A stretch of 64,000 bases of DNA from Chryseobacterium oranimense (lineage in GTDB: Bacteria; Bacteroidota; Bacteroidia; Flavobacteriales; Weeksellaceae). The notes beneath the pieces were generated by a model, which searched no databases, was not told the origin of the DNA, and was given only the letters and a program-made list of their open reading frames with translations. This document shows, in pieces, positions 8,970 to 18,242 of this stretch. A program made the position numbers and the translations under genes. Location of the stretch: the NCBI RefSeq assembly GCF_025244725.1, contig NZ_CP104203.1:4278001-4342000 (forward strand). Reading direction: 5' to 3'. How positions within the stretch are numbered: position 1 is the stretch's first letter; the number at the start of each line of letters is the position of its first letter.

Positions 8970-10922
8970 ATGAAAACAAAATTTATCTTTGCAGTAAGTA
9001 TTGCAGCCTCTGCCTTTGCTTTTGGGCAGGAAAATCCATCAAAATTAATCGCCGGTAAAAACGGACTTCATGCGGAATTGATCAGGTTCGATAAAAACGG
9101 ACCGGATTTTAAAGGGCAGCCCGTTTTATTTGATGAAACATCCAAGAGAGTTTCACAGGGTCAAGGTTTAAAACTAGGTTCAGAAAAAGATGCACTTGGT
9201 TTTGAAACCCACAGATTCCAGCAGACTATTAATGGTATTCCTGTAGAATACGGAATGATGGCCGTACAGACAAAAGGAGGGAAAGTAGTAGGTGAAACGG
9301 GAAAATGGATCCTTAAAACACCTGCATCTGCAGAAAAAAAAGCGACCATTTCTGAAAGTATCGCCCTGCAGAGTGCTTTATCTTTTGTAGGAGCCGATTC
9401 TTATAAATGGCAGAATAAAGAAGAAGAGGAATTCCTTAAAAACGAATCCAAAAATCCTAATGCTAGCTTTGCTCCAAAAGGAGAACTGGTGTACTATTCA
9501 GATCCTTCTGATGAAAAGATAACCGATTTGAAGCTTGCTTACAAATTTGATATCTATGCGGAAAAACCGTTAAGCAGACAATACGTTTTCGTAGATGCTA
9601 AAAATGGTGAAGTTTTAGGTAGCAATGCTTTGATTCACGAAACTAATGCTCCGGGAACTGCAACAACTGTTTATAGTGGAAACAGAGCTATTGTTGCCGA
9701 CTCTTATAACGGAAGCTACAGATTAAGAGAAACAGGAAGAAATACCGGAACAGCTGTAGAAACGTACAACCTTAAAAAAGGAACCAATTATTCGACTGCA
9801 GTAGATTTTACAGATACTGATAACAACTGGAATAACGTAAACACCAACAAAGACCAGTATGCTACTGATGCTCACTGGGGAGCTGAAATGACCTTAGATT
9901 ATCTTTATACAAAGTTTGGCAGAAAGAGTATAGATAATAATAATTTTGCCATAAAATCTTACGTACATTACTCAACCAACTATTTTAATGCGTTTTGGGA
10001 CGGTTCCAGAATGACTTATGGAGATGGTAGTTCTACAAATGGAAATAAACCGCTAACTGCATTAGATGTTTGTGGTCACGAAATTACCCATGGTATGACT
10101 TCAAAAACAGCGAATCTGGCTTATCAAAGAGAATCCGGAGCATTGAATGAAGGTTTTTCCGATATTTTCGGAAACAGTATAGAGCTTTGGGCAAGGCCTA
10201 CGCAGGCAAGCTGGAAGCTGGGCGAAGACTTCAGTTATGTGATCAGAGATATGGCTAATCCTAATGCCTATAGCCAGCCAGATACTTATAAAGGAACATA
10301 CTGGAAAGATGCAACTACTACAGGTTGTGCGGTACCGGGACAAACTACCAATGATTATTGTGGAGTCCATACTAATTCCGGAGTACTTAATTTCTGGTAT
10401 TATCTATTAGTAACCGGAGGTTCAGGTACAAATGATAATGGTTTCGCTTATAATGTTACGGGAATAGGATTAGATAAGGCAGCAGCAATTGCTTACAGAA
10501 CATTAACAACTTATCTTACTTCTTCTTCTGCCTATGCCAACGCAAGAACTGCTTCTCTTCAGGCAGCGGCAGATTTATACGGAGCTGGCGGAGCTGAAGT
10601 TACTCAGGTAACCAATGCATGGAATGCAGTAGGTGTTGGCGGAGGAACTTCTGCAGCTGGAAAAGTGGCAGCAACGCAGGCTTTGCTTTACACCATCAGC
10701 CCGAATCCGGCTACCGACAAATTTACTGTTGAATTTGAAGGAAAAGAAGGAAATGGAATTGTAGAATTAGTTGGTTTAACAGGGAAAAAAGAAATTTCTG
10801 AGAAAATCAAAATTACAGACGGTAAAAATAAAGTAGATATTCAGCTTCCGTCTAATATACTTTCCGGAGTATATGTAGTAACGGTTAATGGACAGAAAGC
10901 AGGAAACCTGATTAAAAAATAA
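8970..10922 (+). CDS. Secreted M4 (thermolysin-like) metalloprotease with T9SS sorting domain
   Basis: A 650-residue zinc endopeptidase. The start is the ATG at 8970, because it yields a clean signal peptide (MKTKFIFAVSIAASAFAFGQ); an upstream TTG at 8919 would add 17 residues. Order: signal peptide; FTP/PepSY-type propeptide (~30-220); M4 catalytic domain with H370-E-I-T-H374 and the third zinc ligand E394 (NEGFSD), exactly 20 residues after the second His as in thermolysin; the HTNSG motif of the C-terminal lobe; and a ~75-residue C-terminal T9SS type A sorting domain (ISPNPATDKF ... GVYVVTVNGQ). It should be exported by T9SS to the surface or medium and degrade protein. Elastase/vibriolysin-like specificity is inference. 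Confidence 0.93.
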   Translation: MKTKFIFAVSIAASAFAFGQENPSKLIAGKNGLHAELIRFDKNGPDFKGQPVLFDETSKRVSQGQGLKLGSEKDALGFETHRFQQTINGIPVEYGMMAVQTKGGKVVGETGKWILKTPASAEKKATISESIALQSALSFVGADSYKWQNKEEEEFLKNESKNPNASFAPKGELVYYSDPSDEKITDLKLAYKFDIYAEKPLSRQYVFVDAKNGEVLGSNALIHETNAPGTATTVYSGNRAIVADSYNGSYRLRETGRNTGTAVETYNLKKGTNYSTAVDFTDTDNNWNNVNTNKDQYATDAHWGAEMTLDYLYTKFGRKSIDNNNFAIKSYVHYSTNYFNAFWDGSRMTYGDGSSTNGNKPLTALDVCGHEITHGMTSKTANLAYQRESGALNEGFSDIFGNSIELWARPTQASWKLGEDFSYVIRDMANPNAYSQPDTYKGTYWKDATTTGCAVPGQTTNDYCGVHTNSGVLNFWYYLLVTGGSGTNDNGFAYNVTGIGLDKAAAIAYRTLTTYLTSSSAYANARTASLQAAADLYGAGGAEVTQVTNAWNAVGVGGGTSAAGKVAATQALLYTISPNPATDKFTVEFEGKEGNGIVELVGLTGKKEISEKIKITDGKNKVDIQLPSNILSGVYVVTVNGQKAGNLIKK

Positions 10923-10940
10923 ATTTTAATATATTTCTAA

Positions 10941-10979
10941 AAAGAGGGCCACAAAATTTATTTTGTGGCCCTTTTATTA
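10941..10979. terminator. Bidirectional terminator between metalloprotease and ferrochelatase
   Basis: A perfect 12-bp stem, AGGGCCACAAAA with TTTTGTGGCCCT, loop TTTA, with A-run left and T-run right, between two convergent genes. Confidence 0.88.
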
Positions 10980-10995
10980 TTTATGGATTTTTCAC

Positions 10996-12024
10996 TTATA
11001 CTAAGTAGAAATCATTCAGTTTTTCTTCACACAGAATTTTTACCACATCTATCCATCGGTCTTCATCGTTAAGACATGGAATGTAGTGGAAGTTTTCACC
11101 GCCGCCATGCTGAAACTGTTCCTTACCTTCAACTGAAATTTCTTCCAGGGTTTCAAGGCAGTCGGAAACAAAAGCCGGACAAACAATAGCCAGGTTTTTC
11201 ACTCCTTTTTTAGGAATCGTTTCTAATGTTTCATCCGTATAAGGTTCTATCCACTTGTCTTTTCCTAATCTTGACTGGAAAGAAACAATTGTTTTTTCTT
11301 TTGGAAGTCCTATTTTGGCAATTACCGCTTCTGTAGTCTTATAACACTGATGACGGTAACAGAACTGGTGGCTTGGATTGTTATCTCTTGAACAACAGTC
11401 GTTAAGGTTACATGTTTTTGTAGGATCTGTCTTATAAATATGTCTTTCAGGAACTCCATGATAAGAGAACTGCAGAACATCAAAATTTGCCGGAAGCTTT
11501 TCTTTAATGCTTTCTGCCAGGCAATTAATATAAATATCCCTGTTGTAAAACGGCTGTATATAATTGATCTTTACTTTAGGAAACTTCTTTTTCCTTACTT
11601 CCTCTGCTTTTTCAATTACTGTTTCCGTTGTACTCATCGCATATTGCGGGTACAGTGGAAATAAGACAATCTCTGAAACTCCCTGATCAACTAATTTTTG
11701 AATTCCTGCTTCAATACTTGGCTGGGCATATCTCATCCCGATTTCTACAGGTACATCCACTACTTTCTGTAGTTTCTTCCGGATTTTTTCAGTAATGACA
11801 ATTAAAGGAGAACCTTCATCCGTCCAAACTGTTTTATAAGCTTCTGCAGATTTGGCGGGTCTTGTTTTAAGAATAATCCCCTGAACCAGCAATGCGCGGA
11901 AGATCCAGCGGTAATCAATTACCCTTTCATCCATTAAAAATTCATCAAGATATTCCTTTACATCATTTACAGCCGTAGATTTTGGCGAACCAAGATTGAC
12001 CAGTAAAATTCCTTTTTTATCCAA
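10996..12024 (-). CDS. hemH: Ferrochelatase
   Basis: Inserts iron into a porphyrin in the last stages of haem synthesis. A 342-residue protein with KKGILLVNLGSPKS at the N-terminus, the FSYHGVPERH motif holding the metal-binding His, and the conserved Glu region near the C-terminus (LETLEEISVEG). The only start in the right place is TTG at 12024; no in-frame ATG lies upstream before the neighbouring gene, and family members begin here. A cysteine-rich insert at about residues 207-232 (TCNLNDCC ... FCYRHQC) resembles the cluster-binding segments of some bacterial ferrochelatases. It is last in a run after the NifU-like and flavin reductase genes. Confidence 0.93.
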   Translation of the reverse strand: MDKKGILLVNLGSPKSTAVNDVKEYLDEFLMDERVIDYRWIFRALLVQGIILKTRPAKSAEAYKTVWTDEGSPLIVITEKIRKKLQKVVDVPVEIGMRYAQPSIEAGIQKLVDQGVSEIVLFPLYPQYAMSTTETVIEKAEEVRKKKFPKVKINYIQPFYNRDIYINCLAESIKEKLPANFDVLQFSYHGVPERHIYKTDPTKTCNLNDCCSRDNNPSHQFCYRHQCYKTTEAVIAKIGLPKEKTIVSFQSRLGKDKWIEPYTDETLETIPKKGVKNLAIVCPAFVSDCLETLEEISVEGKEQFQHGGGENFHYIPCLNDEDRWIDVVKILCEEKLNDFYLV

Positions 12025-12038
12025 TACTTTAATTTTTA

Positions 12039-12575
12039 TTAAGAAACAGTGTTTTCGAAATCTGTTATCATTGTTGATACTTCGGCAAAGATATTACTTT
12101 CAGCCAAGCCGTTAGTGCTAAATCTTCCTTTTATACCTTTTATTAAAAGCTGATGTCGGTCTTCTGTCCGGGCTCCAAGTGTTTTCAAAATCATGACCAG
12201 TTCTTCATGTCCTTTTTCCCCGTTGGCAGAAGCTGTTACTACAGCAACCGGTTTTTCGGAAAAAACCGTGGTGGAAACACACCATTCCAGCAAGTTTTTC
12301 AGCCTGCTCGGAATACTGAAAATGTATTCAGGGGTGGAAAATAAAATACCGGACGCATTTTCAATTTCCTTCCTGATTTTCAATACTTCATCGGGAGTGT
12401 CACTATCAGTTAATAAAGTGTCAAAATGGGGGAGAACCGAAAGATCATCCAGGATCTTGAAATCAGTATCCGGATGTTGATCCAGAACCTGTTCTATTAA
12501 TTTCTGATTGCTGGAATATTTTGTAGCACTTCCGATTATGACTAAAATTCTTTTCCCGGGTGACATAAAACTCAA
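12039..12575 (-). CDS. NADPH-dependent FMN reductase family protein
   Basis: A 178-residue flavodoxin-fold protein with the phosphate-binding loop IIGSATKYSSN near the N-terminus and FSTPEYIFSIPSRLKNLLEW, the flavin-contacting TPEY segment of NAD(P)H-dependent FMN reductases/quinone reductases. Its ATG directly follows the stop of the NifU-like gene; a second ATG (MSPGKR) nine bases in is possible. Ferrochelatase starts 14 bp after its stop. An operon with NifU-like protein and ferrochelatase suggests supply of reducing equivalents for iron or haem metabolism, but this is contextual. Confidence 0.85.
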   Translation of the reverse strand: MSFMSPGKRILVIIGSATKYSSNQKLIEQVLDQHPDTDFKILDDLSVLPHFDTLLTDSDTPDEVLKIRKEIENASGILFSTPEYIFSIPSRLKNLLEWCVSTTVFSEKPVAVVTASANGEKGHEELVMILKTLGARTEDRHQLLIKGIKGRFSTNGLAESNIFAEVSTMITDFENTVS

Positions 12576-13454
12576 TTATCCGTTTACAGCTTCCACTTTT
12601 TCCACTAAGTCCGGAACAAATTGTTTTAAGATATTTTCAATTCCGTTTTTCAGGGTAGCGGTAGAGCTTGGACATCCTGAACAGGCTCCCTGTAAAAGCA
12701 TTTTGGCAGTTTTATTTTCCTGGTCATATTCCATCAGCGAAATTTTTCCACCGTCATTTTCCACTGCAGGAGCTACATATTCATTTAAAATATCTGAGAT
12801 TTTCTGCTCGTCATCCGTATATTCTCTGTTGATGATCTTTTCAACAGGGTTTTCATGCTTCTGAGGTTCAATATTTGAAATTTCTCCTCCGTTCTGAAGA
12901 TATTCTGCGATGAAACCGCGTACAGCCATCATTACCTGATGCCATTCCACAGAATCATCCCTTGTTACAGCCACAAAATTGTCGGAAATGAAAACTTCTT
13001 TTGCAAAATCGAATTCATTAAAAATAGCTTCTGCCAAAGGAACACCTTCCGCTCCATCTTTTGATTTTACTTCCACAAATCCTTCAATGAGCAGTTTATT
13101 GGAAATAAACTTCATCGCACTAGGATTTGGGGTCATTTCCGCATAGATCTGATAAAGCTCCTTTCTTTTCTGAAGGTAAATTCTTGGATTTGCCAATAAT
13201 TCATCCTCGATAATATTTTTCAGGCTTTCAGCTACATGTTCCCATTCTACAGTATCCTGTTTCGCTACAGCTACAAAATTGGCCGTAATGAAAATTCTTT
13301 CCACAAAAGGATAATTAAAAAGTTCCTGGGCTAAAGGAATTTCTGAAATATCTGAACTTCTGTCCAACTCTAAAGATCCCGGGATCAGGTTATAATCCGC
13401 GACAAATTTCATCACTTTCGTGTTTTCAGTTGGTTCTATAAGTATCGTACGCAT
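12576..13454 (-). CDS. NifU-like Fe-S scaffold protein with duplicated Nfu N-domain
   Basis: A 292-residue protein. Two tandem copies of the Nfu N-terminal domain (about residues 1-85 and 95-185, each with the pattern TPNPSAMKF/TENTKVMKF, PLAEAIFNEFDFAKEVFISDNFVAV and a VEW motif) are followed by a C-terminal NifU domain with the cluster cysteines in GACSGCPSS. It should carry and hand over [4Fe-4S] clusters. The ATG at 13454 (MRTILIEP) is chosen; an upstream in-frame start at 13478 would add eight residues that do not match the first repeat. It heads the run to flavin reductase and ferrochelatase. A TATTTTTG promoter box lies ~25 bp upstream. Confidence 0.9.
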   Translation of the reverse strand: MRTILIEPTENTKVMKFVADYNLIPGSLELDRSSDISEIPLAQELFNYPFVERIFITANFVAVAKQDTVEWEHVAESLKNIIEDELLANPRIYLQKRKELYQIYAEMTPNPSAMKFISNKLLIEGFVEVKSKDGAEGVPLAEAIFNEFDFAKEVFISDNFVAVTRDDSVEWHQVMMAVRGFIAEYLQNGGEISNIEPQKHENPVEKIINREYTDDEQKISDILNEYVAPAVENDGGKISLMEYDQENKTAKMLLQGACSGCPSSTATLKNGIENILKQFVPDLVEKVEAVNG

Positions 13455-13486
13455 TTTTTCGTTAAATTTGAGATACAAAAATACGC

Positions 13487-13521
13487 AATTAGAAATTAGA
13501 AGTCGGAGATTGGAAATTAGA
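13487..13521 (+). repeat. Heptad element, fragment
   Basis: Five consecutive 7-mers, AATTAGA, AATTAGA, AGTCGGA, GATTGGA, AATTAGA, just upstream of the NifU-like promoter. They share the 7-bp period and A/G bias of the longer elements but not their exact units, so the link is tentative. Confidence 0.4.
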
Positions 13522-13618
13522 TTTTTGCTATCACGGTTATTTAAAAATAGAACTTAGTGGCTGTTGCAGAAATTATTATTTTCAAATAGACTCATTTTCA
13601 AATTATCAAATCAATACT

Positions 13619-14146
13619 ATGGCAATTGTAAAAGAACTTTTAGGAAAAACACCTCAGATAGGAGAGGGTACATTTTTGGCAGAAACGGCAACCATTATTG
13701 GGGACGTTACAATGGGAAAAGACTGCAGTATCTGGTATAATGCAGTGATCAGGGGAGATGTGCATTACATCAGGATGGGTGATAAGGTAAATGTTCAGGA
13801 TAATGCCATGCTGCATTGCACTTATCAGAAACATCCTCTGGAGATTGGCAATAATGTTTCCATCGGACACAATGCTATTGTTCATGGCTGTACTATTAAA
13901 GATAATGTACTGATCGGTATGGGAGCCATCGTTATGGATGCGTGTCTGGTAGAAGAAAATTCTATTGTAGGGGCTGGTTCTGTGGTGACGCAGGGAACCC
14001 ATATCAAGTCAGGAGAAGTGTGGGGCGGAGTTCCGGCAAGAAAAATTAAAGATATTTCTGCACAGTTACTTGAAGGAGAAGTAAATAGGATTGCAGATAA
14101 TTATGTGAAATATTCTTCGTGGTATAAGGAAAATCTGGAAGTTTAA
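13619..14146 (+). CDS. Gamma-carbonic anhydrase family protein (hexapeptide repeat)
   Basis: A 175-residue left-handed beta-helix protein with hexapeptide repeats from about residue 15 to 135. The probable metal-site histidines appear in MLHCTYQKHP, SIGHNAIVHGC. This is the YrdA/PaaY-type subgroup, trimeric, often of unknown catalytic activity. The gene stands alone on the plus strand; its stop codon is followed at once by a heptad element (copy 3). Carbonic anhydrase activity is plausible but many members have none. Confidence 0.88.
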   Translation: MAIVKELLGKTPQIGEGTFLAETATIIGDVTMGKDCSIWYNAVIRGDVHYIRMGDKVNVQDNAMLHCTYQKHPLEIGNNVSIGHNAIVHGCTIKDNVLIGMGAIVMDACLVEENSIVGAGSVVTQGTHIKSGEVWGGVPARKIKDISAQLLEGEVNRIADNYVKYSSWYKENLEV

Positions 14147-14161
14147 GGGTGGGAAGGTAAA

Positions 14162-14314
14162 GAAGTTGCGGGTTGCGGGATACGAGGTTAATTGTTGCGG
14201 GTTATCAGGTACGAGTTTCCAAATTCACAATGAAAGTCTGATGTCTGAAATCTTACATCTAGTATCTTGGTTCTTGACTCTTGTCTCTCGACTTTTAAAA
14301 ATTCACAATTCACT
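14162..14314 (-). repeat. Heptad intergenic element, copy 3 (reverse orientation)
   Basis: Read on the minus strand it begins GTGAATTGTGAATTTTTA and runs through AGAGACA, AGAGTCA, AGAACCA, AGATACT, AGATGTA, AGATTTC, AGACATC, AGACTTT, then AACTCGT, ACCTGAT, AACCCGC, AACAATT, AACCTCG and similar units. The AAC end lies ~15 bp from the stop of the carbonic anhydrase gene. The middle matches copy 1 closely (AGATACT-AGATG order). Confidence 0.78.
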
Positions 14315-14316
14315 AT

Positions 14317-14352
14317 AAAAAAAGCTCCATCATAACGACAGAGCTTTTTTTG
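14317..14352. terminator. Intrinsic terminator
   Basis: AAAAAAAGCTC and GAGCTTTTTTT pair across a 13-base loop, giving A and T tracts on both sides. It could serve the carbonic anhydrase gene from the left and the lipoprotein gene from the right. Confidence 0.65.
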
Positions 14353-14431
14353 ATCCTTAGTATTAACTCCTGAGTGAGTTTTTATTGTTGAAGATTCAAC
14401 AGGACATCAAACCTTTGCTTTGATTTTTTCT

Positions 14432-14881
14432 TTATTGTTCCGCTGTTATAAGCTGTGCTTTTCCGTTAATACATTTTACGGATGTAGGGGGCATCACCAT
14501 CATACAGTCGGAAGTAATATTATATTTTTCATTGAAGGCTTTTACCTTCTGAGTATATTCCTCAATTCTTGGAAGAATGGTCGTTTCTATCTGCTTAGGG
14601 TAGGCAATATATTGCTGAGGCCCGCCGCAGGCTTTGGCTCCCATCGGAGCAAACGTCCATTCGGAGGCATTGGTACATTTTTCTCTGGATGCTTCAGATT
14701 CAATGGATGCTTTTAATTTATCCAGCTGAGCCTGTTCATATTTCTGGCTGTCCTCATCTGCAGGTCTTTCAGAAATATCTTTAGGTAGATTGGTATTGGC
14801 ATTCTTGGAGGTATTGCATGAAACCATGGCAAACACAGTGCATAATACTAATAGTGGAGTATATATGAAATTTTTTTTCAT
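14432..14881 (-). CDS. Hypothetical lipoprotein
   Basis: A 149-residue protein with a lipoprotein signal (MKKNFIYTPLLVLCTVFAMVSC, Cys-lipidation after VS). The mature part is helical and charged (residues 40-70), followed by WTFAPMGAKACGGPQQYIAYPKQ and two further cysteines (DCMMVMPPTSVKC) that might form a disulfide. The pattern resembles conserved periplasmic/outer-membrane lipoproteins of Flavobacteriaceae with no assigned role. It is divergent from the PIF1-like helicase gene. Confidence 0.8.
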   Translation of the reverse strand: MKKNFIYTPLLVLCTVFAMVSCNTSKNANTNLPKDISERPADEDSQKYEQAQLDKLKASIESEASREKCTNASEWTFAPMGAKACGGPQQYIAYPKQIETTILPRIEEYTQKVKAFNEKYNITSDCMMVMPPTSVKCINGKAQLITAEQ

Positions 14882-14964
14882 TATAATTTCTTTTCTGTTA
14901 AAGAATTTTCAAAAGTTATGCCAAGGTAAGAAAATCAAATTCATTTCCGTAATTTTGAAGCACA

Positions 14965-17097
14965 ATGAACAATCATTTTTTTGACTTAATAGAGCATACG
15001 AACAGAAGTGTTTTTCTTACGGGGAAAGCAGGAACCGGGAAAACCACTTTTCTTAATGAATTTGTGAAGAAAACGAGGAAGAAATATATTGTGGTTGCTC
15101 CTACAGGAATTGCCGCAATTAATGCAGGAGGGGTTACCATTCATTCCATGTTTGGATTGCCTTTAAGAACTTTTTTACCTACTACCGACCGTATTGATGG
15201 AAGCTTGGCGAATAATATTGCCGACCTGATGCCTCATTTCAAGTACAGAAAAGATAAGCTTAAGCTTTTAAGGGAAGTGGAAGTTCTTATTATTGATGAG
15301 GTGTCCATGCTGCGGGCCGATGTTCTTGATATGATGGATTTTTCGCTGAGATTCATCAGAAGAAATAACCAGCGTTTTGGCGGGGTGCAGATGCTGTTCA
15401 TTGGAGATCTTTATCAGCTTCCTCCTGTGGTGCGGGACGAACATATTTTAAAGATATGCTATGAGTCACCGTTCTTCTTCGACAGTCATGCGATTAAAGA
15501 TATTCCGTTACTGACGATTGAGCTTACTAAAGTTTACAGACAATCGGACGAGAAGTTCCTGGATATTTTGAACGCCATCCGCGACGGAGATGTAGCCAAT
15601 ATAAATTTTGACGAGCTTAACAAAAGATATGATCCTGATTTTAAAGCAGGAACAGAATCTTACGTTTATCTGTGTTCGCACAATAAGATGGCAGACGAAA
15701 TCAATCAGGAAAAACTGGAAGAAATTGATCTGACAGTAAAGACCTATGAAGCTAAGCTTTTCGGCGATTTTAAAGAAAACCAGTTTCCGAACGAGCAATT
15801 TTTAGAATTAAAAGTTGGGGCGCAGATAATGTTTATCAGAAATGATATTACCGGTGAGAAGAAATATTTCAACGGAAAGCTGGGTGAAATTTCTGCTTTG
15901 GATGATAATGAGATCAAAGTGGTTCTCGATGGCAGCGAAAGAGAAATAACGGTTAAAAGAGAAGTCTGGGAACAGAAAAAATATTTCCTCGATACGGAAA
16001 AAAATATCAAAGAAGAAGTTTTGGGAAGCTTCGAGCAGTTTCCCATTAAGCTGGCATGGGCGGTAACCATCCATAAAAGCCAGGGATTGACGTTTGATAA
16101 TGTGATTATTGATGCCGGAAAAAGCTTTACAGCAGGACAGGTTTATGTGGCTTTGTCGAGATGCAGAACGTTGGAAGGGATTGTTTTAAAATCTAAAATC
16201 ACACCTGAAGTTATTTTCAAGGACAACAGGATTCTGCAATTCCAGGGAAGTACTTTAGCCAATGACAATGTAGAAGCGATTCTGAACCGAGAAAAATATG
16301 ATTACAGCATCAAAAAAGTGCTTCGTACGGTAAACTGCCTGTGGTTTCTAAATGAAGTGGAAGAGTGGAATAAACTTTCAGTCACCACAAAAAATATCGA
16401 TCACGTAAAAACCAATCAGCTTTACCTTCAGCTGAAACATGAAACCACCAACCTTGGGAAAATCTTCGAAAAGCTGGAAAGAGTGATCTCACAGAAAGTG
16501 AATAATTTCATTGAAAACAAGGAAGAATGGTCTGATATTGAAAGTAAAACCAAAGGAGCGGTTAATTTCTTTTTTACAGAAATCAGGGACAAGGTTTTTA
16601 ACCCGCTGAAAGAATTCTATGCTGAGATTAAAGGAGCAAAAGGTCTGAAACAGTATAATGAGGAATTCAGGAACTGGCTGGAAGATACCGAAGAATACCT
16701 GAACAGTCTGAAAGAAATCCATTTACTGGAAACGAAACTTTTAGATGAAAAAAATGATAAGGAAATCAGTTTAAAAATTGCAAAAGTACCTTCACAGGTT
16801 CTCACTTTCCAGTTATTTGAGCAGGGAAAAACCATCGGAGAAATTGCTTTGGAAAGAGGCCTGGTGAAAGAGACAGTAATTGGTCATCTGGCAAAATTTG
16901 CAGAGCAGGGACTTCTGGATATTTCAAGAGTGATTACCTCAGATAAGATCAAAGCTTTTGAGAATGAGTTCTATAAAAATCCTCACGAAACTTTAACGGA
17001 GTGGAAGAATGCTTTGCCGAATGATTTTGAGTTTAATGAGATCAGGATTTTGATTAATCATTATAATTTTAAAAAAGAGAAGAATAATACAATGTAA
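14965..17097 (+). CDS. PIF1-like superfamily 1 DNA helicase
   Basis: A 710-residue helicase: Walker A GKAGTGKTT at ~19-27, GIAAINAGG, Walker B LIIDEVSM, GDLYQLPPV, an IHKSQGLTFDNVIID motif and YVALSRCR motif VI (~370-400), all typical of PIF1/RecD-like SF1B enzymes. The C-terminal ~270 residues are helical and end with a helix-turn-helix of the HTH_40 type (FEQGKTIGEIALERGLVKETVIGHL), as in RecQ-associated C-termini. Role: unwinding DNA, probably at structured or stalled sites. It is monocistronic, closed by a strong terminator. Confidence 0.9.
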   Translation: MNNHFFDLIEHTNRSVFLTGKAGTGKTTFLNEFVKKTRKKYIVVAPTGIAAINAGGVTIHSMFGLPLRTFLPTTDRIDGSLANNIADLMPHFKYRKDKLKLLREVEVLIIDEVSMLRADVLDMMDFSLRFIRRNNQRFGGVQMLFIGDLYQLPPVVRDEHILKICYESPFFFDSHAIKDIPLLTIELTKVYRQSDEKFLDILNAIRDGDVANINFDELNKRYDPDFKAGTESYVYLCSHNKMADEINQEKLEEIDLTVKTYEAKLFGDFKENQFPNEQFLELKVGAQIMFIRNDITGEKKYFNGKLGEISALDDNEIKVVLDGSEREITVKREVWEQKKYFLDTEKNIKEEVLGSFEQFPIKLAWAVTIHKSQGLTFDNVIIDAGKSFTAGQVYVALSRCRTLEGIVLKSKITPEVIFKDNRILQFQGSTLANDNVEAILNREKYDYSIKKVLRTVNCLWFLNEVEEWNKLSVTTKNIDHVKTNQLYLQLKHETTNLGKIFEKLERVISQKVNNFIENKEEWSDIESKTKGAVNFFFTEIRDKVFNPLKEFYAEIKGAKGLKQYNEEFRNWLEDTEEYLNSLKEIHLLETKLLDEKNDKEISLKIAKVPSQVLTFQLFEQGKTIGEIALERGLVKETVIGHLAKFAEQGLLDISRVITSDKIKAFENEFYKNPHETLTEWKNALPNDFEFNEIRILINHYNFKKEKNNTM

Positions 17098-17100
17098 TAT

Positions 17101-17133
17101 AAAAACGGTCTCAGAAGTGAGACCGTTTTTTAT
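17101..17133. terminator. Bidirectional terminator
   Basis: Perfect 9-bp stem ACGGTCTCA / TGAGACCGT with loop GAAG, A-run before and T-run after, between convergent genes; it overlaps the end of the minus-strand lipoprotein gene by a few bases. Confidence 0.88.
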
Positions 17134-17570
17134 TTATTAAGCATATCTTGATTGACTCTGTATCCAACAATTTTTATATCTCCGTTTTTATCTTTCATCA
17201 TAGAAAAAGTCTCTTCTGTTTTGGCTGAACCTCTTTTAACATCGTATATCAATAAATATTCACTTTTGGGATTTGATCCTTTTACAATAAGAGTTTCCCA
17301 CTTTACCAAATCATATTCTTCAACTCTGCCTATATCGTTTTGAGTAGTATTGATGATTTGAAGTAATTTTTCTTTGCTTGTCACTTCAAAAAATTTATCA
17401 CCAAACAGATTGTAAATTGTATCCAGATTACCTCCGTATTTTAGCTCCCAAAAGAATTTTTGAGAGATTTTTTCTGCATCTTTTTTATCTTCCTCTCTGT
17501 TTGAAAAAACTTGATTATATGAGCAACCGATTAGCAGAAAAGAAATGAGAATTAAGTATAAATGTTTCAT
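17130..17570 (-). CDS. Small lipoprotein, DUF4019/NTF2-like in appearance
   Basis: A 146-residue lipoprotein: MKHLYLILISFLLIGC then SYNQVF. The mature region begins with a helix (DAEKISQKFFWELKYGGNLDTIYNLFGDKFFE) and continues as beta-strands (ETFSMMKDKNGDIKIVGYRV), the order seen in DUF4019/NTF2-like secreted proteins. Function unknown. The gene after it on the same strand (17602) lies 31 bp upstream and may be co-transcribed. Confidence 0.7.
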   Translation of the reverse strand: MKHLYLILISFLLIGCSYNQVFSNREEDKKDAEKISQKFFWELKYGGNLDTIYNLFGDKFFEVTSKEKLLQIINTTQNDIGRVEEYDLVKWETLIVKGSNPKSEYLLIYDVKRGSAKTEETFSMMKDKNGDIKIVGYRVNQDMLNK

Positions 17571-17601
17571 AATAATTTTTGTAAAATTTCTAAAAACCTA
17601 A

Positions 17602-18048
17602 TTAATCTAAAACTAATTTTCTTCTGTTATTATCCCAATAGCTTGCACTACGGCTTTCATTTTTATATTGCACTTCAATATTTTCAATTTCATTGAATCT
17701 GTTTTTATCAGTTTTTGAAAATTCAATTATTGTGAATTTATTTTCATCCAGAATATTAAAATCGACAATTTTTAAATAATCTGCAATAGAATTTTTGTCA
17801 ATCATAATTTTGCCACCTCCAAATTGATGTCTGTCCCATCCGTTTTTCTTAATACCTGAAACCCAATATTCTTCACCTGTTTCTATATCAAAATGATTTC
17901 CGCAAATTCCGGGAGTTTTAAGTTTTTTCAAAGCTTTATCATTAAAATAAATGGTTTGTCCTGACTTTGAAAATTCTACAAAGCCAATCCATGCCGAACC
18001 GTTATGACCGTACGATTTATTTTCAACGTACATTATTTTTGATTTCAT
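17602..18048 (-). CDS. Conserved hypothetical protein
   Basis: A 148-residue soluble protein. The start is taken at the ATG at 18048 (MKSKIMYVENKSYG), since the conserved part begins there; an upstream start at 18087 adds 13 residues. It resembles a widespread small family with the pattern KIMYVE, GFVEFSKSGQTIYF, ETGEEYWVSGIKK, GGGKIMID, which is often misnamed in databases as a DXP synthase fragment. No catalytic motif is recognised and no membrane segment is present. Probably co-transcribed with the lipoprotein downstream. Confidence 0.65.
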   Translation of the reverse strand: MKSKIMYVENKSYGHNGSAWIGFVEFSKSGQTIYFNDKALKKLKTPGICGNHFDIETGEEYWVSGIKKNGWDRHQFGGGKIMIDKNSIADYLKIVDFNILDENKFTIIEFSKTDKNRFNEIENIEVQYKNESRSASYWDNNRRKLVLD

Positions 18049-18242
18049 AGTCTCAACGAATTCTTGTCGTTTTAGAAACAAACTCAAATATACAATTTTC
18101 TCATAAGTAAAAGATTTTTACGCAAATTTAAATTCCAATAGTTTTTGCCTGAACTCCTCAATCTAACCTATCAATTACAAAAAGTAACTAATACAATTTA
18201 TAAGGTTTAAATTTGCTTGGTTTTAAACCTAAAATTTAAAAT

